Part shown: positions 1 to 5,888 of the stretch, piece after piece
Layout of the letters: each line of letters starts with the position of its first letter
Numbering within the stretch: the first letter of the stretch is position 1
Assembly: GCA_030598525.1 (NCBI GenBank)
Contig: JAUVPT010000063.1
Location: forward strand, 1-7,845
Source: Gemmatimonadota bacterium
GTDB taxonomy: Bacteria; Gemmatimonadota; Gemmatimonadetes; Palauibacterales; Palauibacteraceae
Reading direction: 5' to 3'
DNA: 7,845 nucleotides
Notes under the pieces: model-generated
The model's input: only the letters and a program-made list of their open reading frames with translations
What the model was told of the DNA's origin: nothing
Database searches by the model: none
Made by a program: the position numbers and the translations under genes

Positions 1-1213
1 CCACGAACGAGGCGTTCCGCACCCCGAGGACGAACAGCAGAACAGATACGACGAGGATCAGGCCGGAGATGATGTTGTTCTCGAGGTTGCTGACCATGCT
101 GCGCACGTACTTGGCCGCATCCGACGTGATACTGACGTGCGTGGTGGGCGGGAAGGCAGCCTCCATCTCCGCGATGACCGCCCGGACCGCATCCGAGGTC
201 TCGATGATGTTCTCGCCCGTACGCTTGCTGACGCTCAGCGTGACGACCGAGTTTCCGTTCAGGCGCGCGTAGGTCTCGCGTTCCTTGAAGCCGAAGTCCA
301 CGGTGGCGACATCCCGCACGTAGATCGGCTGGCCCCCGGTCGCCTCGATCACGATGTCTTCGAGAGGTTGGACTTCCTGAAACTCTCCCGGTACACGGAC
401 CAGGTACTTCACGTCGCCGACGTCGATCGTGCCACCGGGCACGGTGACGTTCTCGAAGGCGATGGCCTCGATTACGTCGGTGAAAGTGATCCCGTAGTAC
501 TTCAGCTTTCCAAGATCGACATCGACCTTGACCTCGCGCTCGAGTCCGCCGGACAACTGGACGCTGAGCACGGATGGGATCTGCTCGATCTCGTCCTGGA
601 TGTCCTCGGCAAGTTCCTTCAGCCGCACGAGGTCGTACTCGCCGGACACGTTGACCTGCATGATCGGGAACTCGGAGAAGTTGAACTCGAGGATCGCCGG
701 CTCCTCCGCCGCGTCGGGCAACTCCGGCTTCGCGATATCCACCTTCTCTCGTACCAGCTGCAGGGCCTCCGTCATGTCCATCCCGGCCTCGAACTCGGCC
801 GTGATGCTGGAGACGCTCTCCACGGACTGCGAAGTGAGCGTCTTGATGTCGGAGATCTTGTTCAGTTCCTCCTCGAGAGGCCGGGTGATCAGCGTCTCGA
901 TGTCCTCGGGCGCGACCCCGGAGTAGAATGTGCTCACAGCTACGAACGGGACGGTGATGTCGGGTGAAGCCTCCTTCGGAACCGTGAGGTACGAGTAGAG
1001 GCCTCCCATCACGATCAGCACCAGGAAGGTGAGAACGCTGATCGGATGGTCAACGGCGAAGTCCGTCAGCCAGAACGTCTTGTAACGGCCGAGGTCGTCC
1101 TTGAGCGGGTCTCGTCGCTCGAACAGTCGGTCTGCGGCGCTCCCTGCCGCCAGGCGGTCATCCTCACGGAGCCTCCTCCCCGAACGGCGCCACAGTCTTC
1201 GGAACCAGCTCAT
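1..1213 (-). CDS. RND-family efflux permease, HAE1/AcrB type (N-terminal part, runs off the window)
   Basis: This is the inner-membrane proton-driven pump of a tripartite efflux system; the family exports drugs, detergents or other hydrophobic compounds. Reading the minus strand from ATG at 1213 gives 404 uninterrupted codons up to the window edge, roughly the first 40% of a usual ~1,030-residue protein. Visible parts are: a charged cytoplasmic N-terminus (1-48); TM1 about 57-77, followed by the typical VPKEASPDITVP stretch (78-89); the porter domain, with GVAPEDIETLITRPLEEEL (99-117), GLEREVKVDVD (223-233) and VPGGTIDVGDVKYLVR (258-273); and the beginning of TM2 (about 381-398, GLILVVSVLLFVLG). 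The ATG overlaps the adaptor's stop codon as ATGA and has a G-rich Shine-Dalgarno stretch just upstream, which supports this start. The N-terminus before TM1 is about 45 residues longer than in AcrB. The proton-relay aspartates of TM4 lie outside the window, so activity cannot be judged. Family assignment is firm; substrate is unknown. Confidence 0.95.
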   Translation of the reverse strand, partial: MSWFRRLWRRSGRRLREDDRLAAGSAADRLFERRDPLKDDLGRYKTFWLTDFAVDHPISVLTFLVLIVMGGLYSYLTVPKEASPDITVPFVAVSTFYSGVAPEDIETLITRPLEEELNKISDIKTLTSQSVESVSSITAEFEAGMDMTEALQLVREKVDIAKPELPDAAEEPAILEFNFSEFPIMQVNVSGEYDLVRLKELAEDIQDEIEQIPSVLSVQLSGGLEREVKVDVDLGKLKYYGITFTDVIEAIAFENVTVPGGTIDVGDVKYLVRVPGEFQEVQPLEDIVIEATGGQPIYVRDVATVDFGFKERETYARLNGNSVVTLSVSKRTGENIIETSDAVRAVIAEMEAAFPPTTHVSITSDAAKYVRSMVSNLENNIISGLILVVSVLLFVLGVRNASFV

Positions 1214-2325
1214 CGCCCGCCCCCCTCACTCACTTCCCGAACGCGGTCACCGGCGTCCACCATCTGGTGGCCGGTGACGATGAGCCGATCGCCCTCCGCG
1301 AGCCCGGTCGCAACCACCACCTCGTTTTCGAAGCTCGGTCCGAGACCCACGGCACGCGCCTCCGCCAGCGGTCCTGCCGGGCCTTCGGCCACGACGAAGA
1401 CCTGGTACCCGCCCTCGGTGCGCAAGACGACATCCTGCGGAACGACGATCACGTCCTGCAGCCGCTCCGTCGCGACACGCACGTTGGCCACCATCTGCGG
1501 TTTCAGGAGCCCTTCCGGATTGTCAAGCAGAATCTCGATCGGGAACGTGCGGTTCTGCCGGTCTACCGCGGCGCCGACGAAGGCGATCGTCGCGTCGATC
1601 GACTGTCCGGGTAGTACGTCGAAGTTGAGGACGGCGGAACCGCCTTCACGCACATACGGCCCGAAACGCTCGGGGACTCCCCCCACTACCTTCAGGCGGT
1701 CGATCGTGAGCACCCGGGCTACCGGAGTTCCCGGGGCGACGATCTCCCCGACGTCCACGTACCGGTCGTCGAGCAGGCCGGTGATGGGCGACTTGATGGT
1801 GTGCCTGGCGAATCGTGCCTCGAGGAAAGCGAGACGCGCGTCAGCCGACTGGGCCTCGAACTTGGTCTGCAGAAAGGCGATCTCGCTGCCAATCCCCTCG
1901 TCCTCCCACAGCTGGCGCTGCCTTTCGTACCGCTCCCGGGCGAGAGAGGCCGAAGCCCGGGCCTCGTCGACCTGGGCCGCGAGAATCTCGCCATCGATCT
2001 GGGCGATCGGCTGGCCGGCGCGTACCCTGGACCCCTTGTCCACGATGATGCGCTCGATCACTCCGCTCTCCTGTGAGCTCACGACCACGTCCTCGCTGGC
2101 TTCAACCGCGCCGGTGAGCCGGATGTAGGAAGTGAAGTCGGCCGCCTCGATCGTACGGACCTCTACGTTCACGACCTTGACGTAGGCCGCCTCAGCGGCA
2201 GTCGCGTCGTCGTTCCCGGTGGCCTCCGGTGGACCGCAACCCACGGCAGCGACCAGCAGCAGTGCACATACCGTCACGACGATTCCTGACCTTCGATCTA
2301 TACTCATGGCTCGCGTCACCCTCAT
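1210..2325 (-). CDS. Periplasmic adaptor (membrane fusion) subunit of RND efflux, HlyD/AcrA family lipoprotein
   Basis: This protein bridges the RND pump and the TolC-type duct in the periplasm. It has 371 residues, the usual size for AcrA/MexA relatives. After Arg-rich residues 5-12 comes a hydrophobic segment (14-29) ending in AAVGC, so Cys30 is the probable lipidated residue (lipobox slightly atypical). Then follow the first lipoyl half (about 80-111, SGVIERIIVDKGSRVRAGQP), a charged alpha-hairpin/coiled coil (113-175), the second lipoyl half (176-208, IKSPITGLLDDRYVDVGEIV), the beta-barrel (about 210-290) and the membrane-proximal domain (291-360, starting VIVVPQDVVL). The start at 2325 overlaps the TolC-gene stop as ATGA and has GGAAGG six bases upstream. 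An alternative ATG at 2307 (residue 7) has a poorer ribosome site. The stop overlaps the pump start in the same ATGA way, implying translational coupling across the operon. Family is certain; the cargo is not evident. Confidence 0.95.
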   Translation of the reverse strand: MRVTRAMSIDRRSGIVVTVCALLLVAAVGCGPPEATGNDDATAAEAAYVKVVNVEVRTIEAADFTSYIRLTGAVEASEDVVVSSQESGVIERIIVDKGSRVRAGQPIAQIDGEILAAQVDEARASASLARERYERQRQLWEDEGIGSEIAFLQTKFEAQSADARLAFLEARFARHTIKSPITGLLDDRYVDVGEIVAPGTPVARVLTIDRLKVVGGVPERFGPYVREGGSAVLNFDVLPGQSIDATIAFVGAAVDRQNRTFPIEILLDNPEGLLKPQMVANVRVATERLQDVIVVPQDVVLRTEGGYQVFVVAEGPAGPLAEARAVGLGPSFENEVVVATGLAEGDRLIVTGHQMVDAGDRVREVSEGGGR

Positions 2326-4094
2326 CGGTCGCCTTCCCTGTCGTCATTGGAGATCGGATCGCCGGCGGCGTCCGGATCCACCCGGTCTTCGGGTCTGATG
2401 TCTCCTTCGATCATCGCTTCCACTACCGGGTCCACGGCCGGCACGACACCCACCGCCAGGTCCAGCTGGGCCTGCGCCACCAGGTAGTCGTAGATCGCCA
2501 GCGCGTAGTTCTGCTCCGCCTGCCGGAGAGCCAGCTCTGCCGCCGTCACCTCGAGCCTCGGCTGCGTGCCGGCCAGGTACTCGGTCGTCACGATGTCGAA
2601 GCCCCTCTGGGCCTGTGAGACGGCCTGGCGCTGGGCCTCGGCCCGTGACCGCGACTCGGTCAGGTCCGAAAGAACCGTCTCGACCTCGTGGGCGGCGCGC
2701 TGCCTCAAGTCGCCGATCCTCTCTTCGGCCTGGCGCACGCCGATTTTCCGCTGTTCCACCCGGTTCCAGCGCCGTGCGCCCGAGAAGATCGGCACGTCCA
2801 GCTGGACCCCGACCGCCGACGTGGTGAACCGCTGATCCGGGTTCTCGCCGTAGAAATTGAGTGCTCCGTTTTCCTGCGCCTGCAGCCCCCAGTTGAAGAA
2901 CCCGGACACGGTGGGAAACAGCTGCGTGCGCTCGTACCTCACGCGCGCCTGCTCCAGGTCACGCTGGAGCCGCGCCTGCTGCAGGTCTGTCCGATTCGAG
3001 AGCGCGACAACCTCCAGCTGCTCGTACTCTGCCGTCGCCGCCTCCGGGACGCCGGCGAACGCCAGCAGCGCGACGTTGTCCTCGCTGTTCTCAGCCCCCT
3101 GGGACAGATCGATCTGGTGCAGCTCACCAAAGGCCGCGGCACTCGCCGTCTCCCCCAGCCCCATCTCGATCGCCAGAACCCTGCGGGCCTCGGCCACCTC
3201 GTTCTGAGCCCGCCTCAGGTTGGGCTCGATGTTCGCCAACTGCACTTCCAGCCGGAGGACGTCGTAGTCGCTCGTGAGTCCGGCCCGGTTCAGGGCGCGA
3301 GTCTCTTCCAGGGTCTGCCGAACGCGCTCGATGCTGTTCTGTGTGACGCGGACCGCTTCCTGGGCGAGCAGGACATTCAGGTAGGCGATGCGGGTCGTCG
3401 TGGCGACGCCCTGGGCCGAGCCGCGCAACGCCTCACGCGCGAGGTTCCGAAACGACCCGGCCGTCCCCACTCCGACGAACACCCCGGCGTCGAACAACGG
3501 TTGGGTCAAGGCCAGACCCGCGTTCCACTGATTGTCCGCCCCGAAGGTCACGGCGATCAGATCATCCGGATCCGCGTCGGGGTCAACGAAGATCTTCGGC
3601 AGAAACGCGGACGGGAGCTCGAGGTTCCTCTGCAGCGAGGCGAAACCGTCGATCTCCGGGAACAGCGCCCCGTAAGCCTCGGACACCTGCTTGTTCGCCA
3701 TGTCCAGGTCATACTGCGAAACGGCCAGCCGGCGGTTGTTTCGAAGCGAGATCGCTACGGCTCTCTCCAGCGTATACGGGCGGGCGTCGTCGTACTCCCC
3801 CACGTCTTCCTGGATGGCAGGACGTGCCTCCGACTCCGGCGGTGGCAAGGTCTCGCCCAGGCCAACCTGGGCCGTCAGGCCGCCGTCCGAGCGGAGTACA
3901 GGCGAACCCTGGATCGCTCCCGTCCCGTCGTTCGCCTGTCCATGCGCTGGACGGGCAGTCCCCCCGACCATGATGGCCATCACGGCGAGGCTGAGGAGGC
4001 CCGACGCTGGCGGCCTCCTGCCTGAGCGCGACCCGTGTCTGCCGACCACCGCATCCCCGTTCCACATTTCCATCATCCTCCGAAGCTCACGCAT
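2322..4094 (-). CDS. TolC-family outer-membrane efflux protein
   Basis: This is the trimeric outer-membrane/periplasmic duct through which the RND pump expels its substrate. The chosen start gives 590 residues, longer than the usual 430-500. Residues 1-30 are basic and hydrophilic, followed by a hydrophobic core (31-45) and a plausible signal-peptidase site near ARPAHGQA (47-54). The mature protein has a low-complexity linker to about 95, then two outer-membrane efflux repeats: the first begins YTLERAVAISLRNNRRLAVS, the second begins around ALSNRTDLQQARLQRDLEQA and continues YERTQLFPTVSGFFNWG. Long Ala/Arg/Glu/Gln-rich helices between them are typical of the TolC tunnel. The Asp/Glu-rich C-terminal tail is family-typical. 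Start choice is open: ATG at 4094 has GGGAGG eight bases upstream and overlaps the tetR end by 8 bp; GTG at 4103, 4100 or 4097 and ATG at 4067 (with GGAGG nine bases upstream) are alternatives. The 3' end overlaps the adaptor start as ATGA. Confidence 0.93.
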   Translation of the reverse strand: MRELRRMMEMWNGDAVVGRHGSRSGRRPPASGLLSLAVMAIMVGGTARPAHGQANDGTGAIQGSPVLRSDGGLTAQVGLGETLPPPESEARPAIQEDVGEYDDARPYTLERAVAISLRNNRRLAVSQYDLDMANKQVSEAYGALFPEIDGFASLQRNLELPSAFLPKIFVDPDADPDDLIAVTFGADNQWNAGLALTQPLFDAGVFVGVGTAGSFRNLAREALRGSAQGVATTTRIAYLNVLLAQEAVRVTQNSIERVRQTLEETRALNRAGLTSDYDVLRLEVQLANIEPNLRRAQNEVAEARRVLAIEMGLGETASAAAFGELHQIDLSQGAENSEDNVALLAFAGVPEAATAEYEQLEVVALSNRTDLQQARLQRDLEQARVRYERTQLFPTVSGFFNWGLQAQENGALNFYGENPDQRFTTSAVGVQLDVPIFSGARRWNRVEQRKIGVRQAEERIGDLRQRAAHEVETVLSDLTESRSRAEAQRQAVSQAQRGFDIVTTEYLAGTQPRLEVTAAELALRQAEQNYALAIYDYLVAQAQLDLAVGVVPAVDPVVEAMIEGDIRPEDRVDPDAAGDPISNDDREGDR

Positions 4095-4758
4095 CACCAC
4101 CACCTCCCATCCCTTCCTCAGGCTCGAGCCCGCCTCTCACCAGGTCACGGAATCGTGCGAACAACCCGATCGTGAGATCCTTCCCATCCAGGTCATCGCA
4201 GCATCCCGTTTCCGCGAGCATCTCCTTTGGATCGCAGGCCATGAAGATCGTCACCAGCCCGTGGACCAGGGACCAGAGGAACAGGACGACCACGTCCGGA
4301 TCCGTGCGCCGGATGTTCCCGGCGTCCATGGCCTCGACCACGCACTGGCGGAGCACCCGGTAACCGCCCTGTCCCGGCACGTCGTCGATGTGGCGCGGAG
4401 CCGGTGTCTGGATGGCGAAGATGATCTTGAAATACTCCCGGTTCTCGAGGGCGAACCGGATATAGGCCTCCCCGAGGGCGGCCACCCGATCCATGGACCC
4501 GGCGGGCAGCTCCTCGATCGCCTTCCACATGTAGGCCTCGGAGCGCCTGAACCCGTGCAGGACGACCCGGTCCACCAGGTCCTCCTTGCCCTCGAACCAG
4601 TGGTAGATCGCGGTGGCGCTGAGCCCGACCTGCGAGGCGACGGCGCGCATGGACAGTGCGTCCAGCCCTCCCTCGGCCAGCAGGTTGCGAGCGGCCTCGA
4701 GAATGGCGGTCTCTGTCTCCCGCGAGCCTGTCTTCTCGGCGATGTGCGATTCTGTCAT
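4087..4758 (-). CDS. TetR-family transcriptional regulator, probable repressor of the efflux operon
   Basis: A 223-residue regulator and the first cistron of the operon. The N-terminal DNA-binding domain (about 12-65) is classic TetR: ETAILEAARNLLAEGGLDAL leads into the helix-turn-helix LSMRAVASQVGLSATAIYHWF (35-55), then EGKEDLVDRVV. The all-helical ligand/dimer domain (70-210) contains YFKIIFAIQTPAP (109-121), reminiscent of the WHG-type TetR C-terminal family, though that sub-assignment is from memory. Cysteines at 139, 175, 186 and 187 stand out and could sense thiol-reactive compounds or metal, which is speculation. The protein ends in a short Gly run (GGGGDA) encoded by the bases that also form the ribosome site of the TolC gene. 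The ATG at 4758 is preceded by AAGGGTGA as a modest ribosome site. Three tandem palindromes lie 11-51 bp upstream, so negative autoregulation together with the efflux genes is the natural reading. The inducer is unknown. Confidence 0.93.
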   Translation of the reverse strand: MTESHIAEKTGSRETETAILEAARNLLAEGGLDALSMRAVASQVGLSATAIYHWFEGKEDLVDRVVLHGFRRSEAYMWKAIEELPAGSMDRVAALGEAYIRFALENREYFKIIFAIQTPAPRHIDDVPGQGGYRVLRQCVVEAMDAGNIRRTDPDVVVLFLWSLVHGLVTIFMACDPKEMLAETGCCDDLDGKDLTIGLFARFRDLVRGGLEPEEGMGGGGDA

Positions 4759-4768
4759 GAATTCACCC

Positions 4769-4809
4769 TTAACGGCGTTAAGTTAACACCGTTACATTAA
4801 CACTGTTAA
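4769..4809. promoter_or_regulatory. Array of three tandem 13-bp palindromes, probable TetR operator
   Basis: Three consecutive inverted repeats share the form TTAAC-NNN-GTTAA: TTAACGGCGTTAA at 4769-4781 (perfect 6+1+6), TTAACACCGTTAC at 4783-4795 (imperfect: arm mismatches at outer and inner positions), and TTAACACTGTTAA at 4797-4809 (perfect 6+1+6). Centres fall at 4775, 4789 and 4803, exactly 14 bp apart, with single-base gaps between units. They lie directly upstream of the tetR start and downstream of a candidate -35 hexamer, where a bound repressor would block transcription of tetR and the efflux genes. That the encoded TetR protein binds here is inferred from position and symmetry. Confidence 0.8.
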
Positions 4810-4821
4810 CCGATGCGTCAA
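4793..4821 (-). promoter_or_regulatory. Candidate promoter for the tetR-efflux operon
   Basis: On the minus strand TTGACG (4821-4816) is a good match to a sigma-70 type -35 box. The hexamer 17 bases further on is AATGTA (4798-4793), and at 16 bases it is TAATGT; both are weak -10 matches. If used, transcription would begin near 4785, inside the palindrome array, and the two promoter-distal palindromes would sit in the spacer and -10 region. The -35 match is seen directly; the promoter itself is inferred. Confidence 0.4.
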
Positions 4822-4864
4822 GGGTGAAACGCGGAACCTCATGTGACAGGCGTGCGAGGGGCTC

Positions 4865-5479
4865 TCAGTCTGCCGTCACCTCGAGTCTGAATCGGATGGA
4901 ATACGAGCCCTCCGTGCCCTTCCCCGACACTTCGTAGTCGCCGGAGCCCGACAGTGAGGCCGACCCTCGAAACAGTGGCCTGTCACCTCCCGCCAGGCGT
5001 GTCACGAGCGTGGACTCGAGGTCCGTGGCCGCTGTCCCAAGAGAATCGGACACGACCCACGCCTTGTCGGGGACCACCGCGCGGGCCCGGCCGATGATCG
5101 TGGCCACGACATCTCCGAGCGCCCGGCGAAGGCGATCCCACCCGTCCGAACGATTGACATCGAGCACTTTGAATTGCACCGAGTGCACAGAATCCCCACG
5201 CACCAGGAGGACCAGCCGGTCCCACGCATCGATGCGCGACATGTTGAACGAGGAGACCTTCCCATTGTCGGCCGCCCGAACGTACTCGGGTGACCCCTTC
5301 CGCTCGGGGTCGCACTCCCAGTACCGATCGAGATCGGGAAGAACGGCATGCTCCGTGTCGTGCTCACCCCGCCCGTTCACGTACCTGACGTCGGCAACGA
5401 ATCGGAAGTTGGCCTTTCGGCGGGGTAGCTTTCGGGGAAAATCGAAACCGGTGAGAGCCAACTCGTAGGTCTGCGGCAT
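4865..5479 (-). CDS. Uncharacterised 204-residue protein
   Basis: I do not recognise this protein. It is read from ATG at 5479, which has a very strong AGGAGG ribosome site four bases upstream; the frame is open further up to 5635, but that extension has no comparable signal and would overlap the preceding gene's end. The protein has no signal peptide or membrane segment, so it is probably cytoplasmic. The first part (1-110) alternates short hydrophobic strands with charged turns, e.g. FRFVADVRYV (25-34) and RLVLLVRGDSVHSVQFKVLDV (88-108), suggesting a beta-sandwich. A helical stretch follows (115-163, WDRLRRALGDVVATIIGRAR), then a Gly/Ser-rich strand region (164-202). WDRL occurs twice, at 86-89 and 114-117. 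Its only upstream feature is an 8-bp stem next to the ribosome site. It lies between the hibernation-factor-like gene and tetR on the same strand, with gaps of 121 and 106 bp, so it may be its own transcription unit. Confidence 0.75.
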   Translation of the reverse strand: MPQTYELALTGFDFPRKLPRRKANFRFVADVRYVNGRGEHDTEHAVLPDLDRYWECDPERKGSPEYVRAADNGKVSSFNMSRIDAWDRLVLLVRGDSVHSVQFKVLDVNRSDGWDRLRRALGDVVATIIGRARAVVPDKAWVVSDSLGTAATDLESTLVTRLAGGDRPLFRGSASLSGSGDYEVSGKGTEGSYSIRFRLEVTAD

Positions 5480-5492
5480 GGCGCCTCCTCTC

Positions 5493-5513
5493 GATGAACG
5501 ACTCGCGTTCATC
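5493..5513 (-). promoter_or_regulatory. 8-bp perfect stem with 5-nt loop in the leader of the unknown gene
   Basis: GATGAACG (5493-5500) and CGTTCATC (5506-5513) are perfect inverted complements separated by ACTCG. In the minus-strand transcript the stem ends three to four bases before the AGGAGG ribosome site of the 204-residue protein. It could be an operator for a DNA-binding protein or an mRNA hairpin affecting ribosome access or mRNA stability. There is no following U-tract, so it is not an intrinsic terminator. Confidence 0.5.
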
Positions 5514-5545
5514 CTGGTTGAGGGGCGCAGTTCCGTGGAATACAG

Positions 5546-5566
5546 CCGGCCGGCGGGATCGGCCAG
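5546..5566 (-). terminator. Possible GC-rich transcription-stop hairpin after the hibernation-factor-like gene
   Basis: On the minus strand, CTGGCCG and CGGCCGG can pair as a 7-bp stem (one G-U pair) around a 7-base loop, about 35 bases after the stop codon at 5601. No U-run follows, so it is a weak candidate for an intrinsic terminator and may be only a GC-rich palindrome. Confidence 0.25.
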
Positions 5567-5600
5567 GCTATACGACTCTAGCTGAAACGTGCGGCTATTA

Positions 5601-5888
5601 TCAAGGGTCAGCCGCCGCGCTCTCTTCCAGCGCACGCTCCAGCCGGCGTTCCATGTCCATGAACGCCCGGTCCCAATCGCCGGCCTCCGCGTGACGAACG
5701 ACCGTGTCCTGCTTTTCGCCCCACGACAGGACCAGGCCCACGGCCTTGACCGTATCGCGTTCCTCCAGCACGAACTTGGCCAGCTGCAGCCCGGTCGTCC
5801 GTGCCGACAGGTCCTCCGACACCGCCTCGACCCTGGACTCCAGGTCTGGGGTCAGTTCCATTCCCCGCGTCGAGATCTGTGTCTGCAT
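5601..5888 (-). CDS. Short ribosome-hibernation promoting factor-like protein (HPF/RaiA, sigma-54 modulation family)
   Basis: A 95-residue protein with the layout of short HPF/YfiA: strand MQTQISTRGMEL (1-12), helix TPDLESRVEAVSEDLSA (13-29), two central strands (36-53), a strand with the HAEAGDWDRAFMDMERRL pattern (66-83) that parallels the 'sAEg.d.y.Aid.l.dkL' signature of the family, and a charged C-terminal helix. Family members bind the 30S decoding region of idle ribosomes in stationary phase or stress. It lacks the C-terminal extension that drives 100S dimers in long HPFs. The conserved basic residues of the family are thin here, so it is divergent, and another beta-alpha-beta-beta-beta-alpha protein is possible. 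ATG at 5888 has GGGGGAG six bases upstream; an in-frame ATG at 5918 has no comparable site. It is transcribed divergently from the flavin-reductase-like gene. Confidence 0.75.
   Translation of the reverse strand: MQTQISTRGMELTPDLESRVEAVSEDLSARTTGLQLAKFVLEERDTVKAVGLVLSWGEKQDTVVRHAEAGDWDRAFMDMERRLERALEESAAADP

Larger units (their letters stand above)
4762..4828. repeat. Perfect 9-bp inverted repeat enclosing the operator array
   Basis: TTCACCCTT at 4762-4770 is exactly complementary, inverted, to AAGGGTGAA at 4820-4828. The left arm overlaps the ribosome site of tetR (AAGGGTGA read on the minus strand) and the first two bases of the operator array. The right arm overlaps the candidate -35 box. 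The two arms are 49 bp apart, so it could be a second layer of protein sites or chance; an RNA hairpin would need transcription from upstream of 4828. Confidence 0.45.

Noticed and set aside
137..967. 276-codon plus-strand frame opposite the RND permease
   Set aside because: Low-complexity His/Asp/Arg/Leu-rich translation without any recognisable motif; the minus strand carries well-conserved RND pump sequence throughout.
1046..2128. 360-codon plus-strand frame opposite the adaptor gene
   Set aside because: Ser/Arg/Pro/Thr-rich nonsense typical of an antisense frame; the adaptor on the other strand accounts for the region.
2688..4025. Long open frame on the plus strand (445 codons) opposite the TolC-type gene
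   Set aside because: It is a mirror of a real gene in GC-rich DNA. Its translation is rich in Arg, Pro, Gln and His with no domain, while the minus strand encodes a clear outer-membrane efflux protein.
4833..4864. Possible terminator after the unknown gene (CCTC...GAGG, about 4837-4860)
   Set aside because: Only four base pairs around a loop of about 15 bases and no U-tract.
5480..5635. In-frame upstream extension of the unknown protein to ATG at 5635
   Set aside because: It would overlap the 3' end of the HPF-like gene, has no good ribosome site, and runs through the leader hairpin; ATG at 5479 has a strong AGGAGG.
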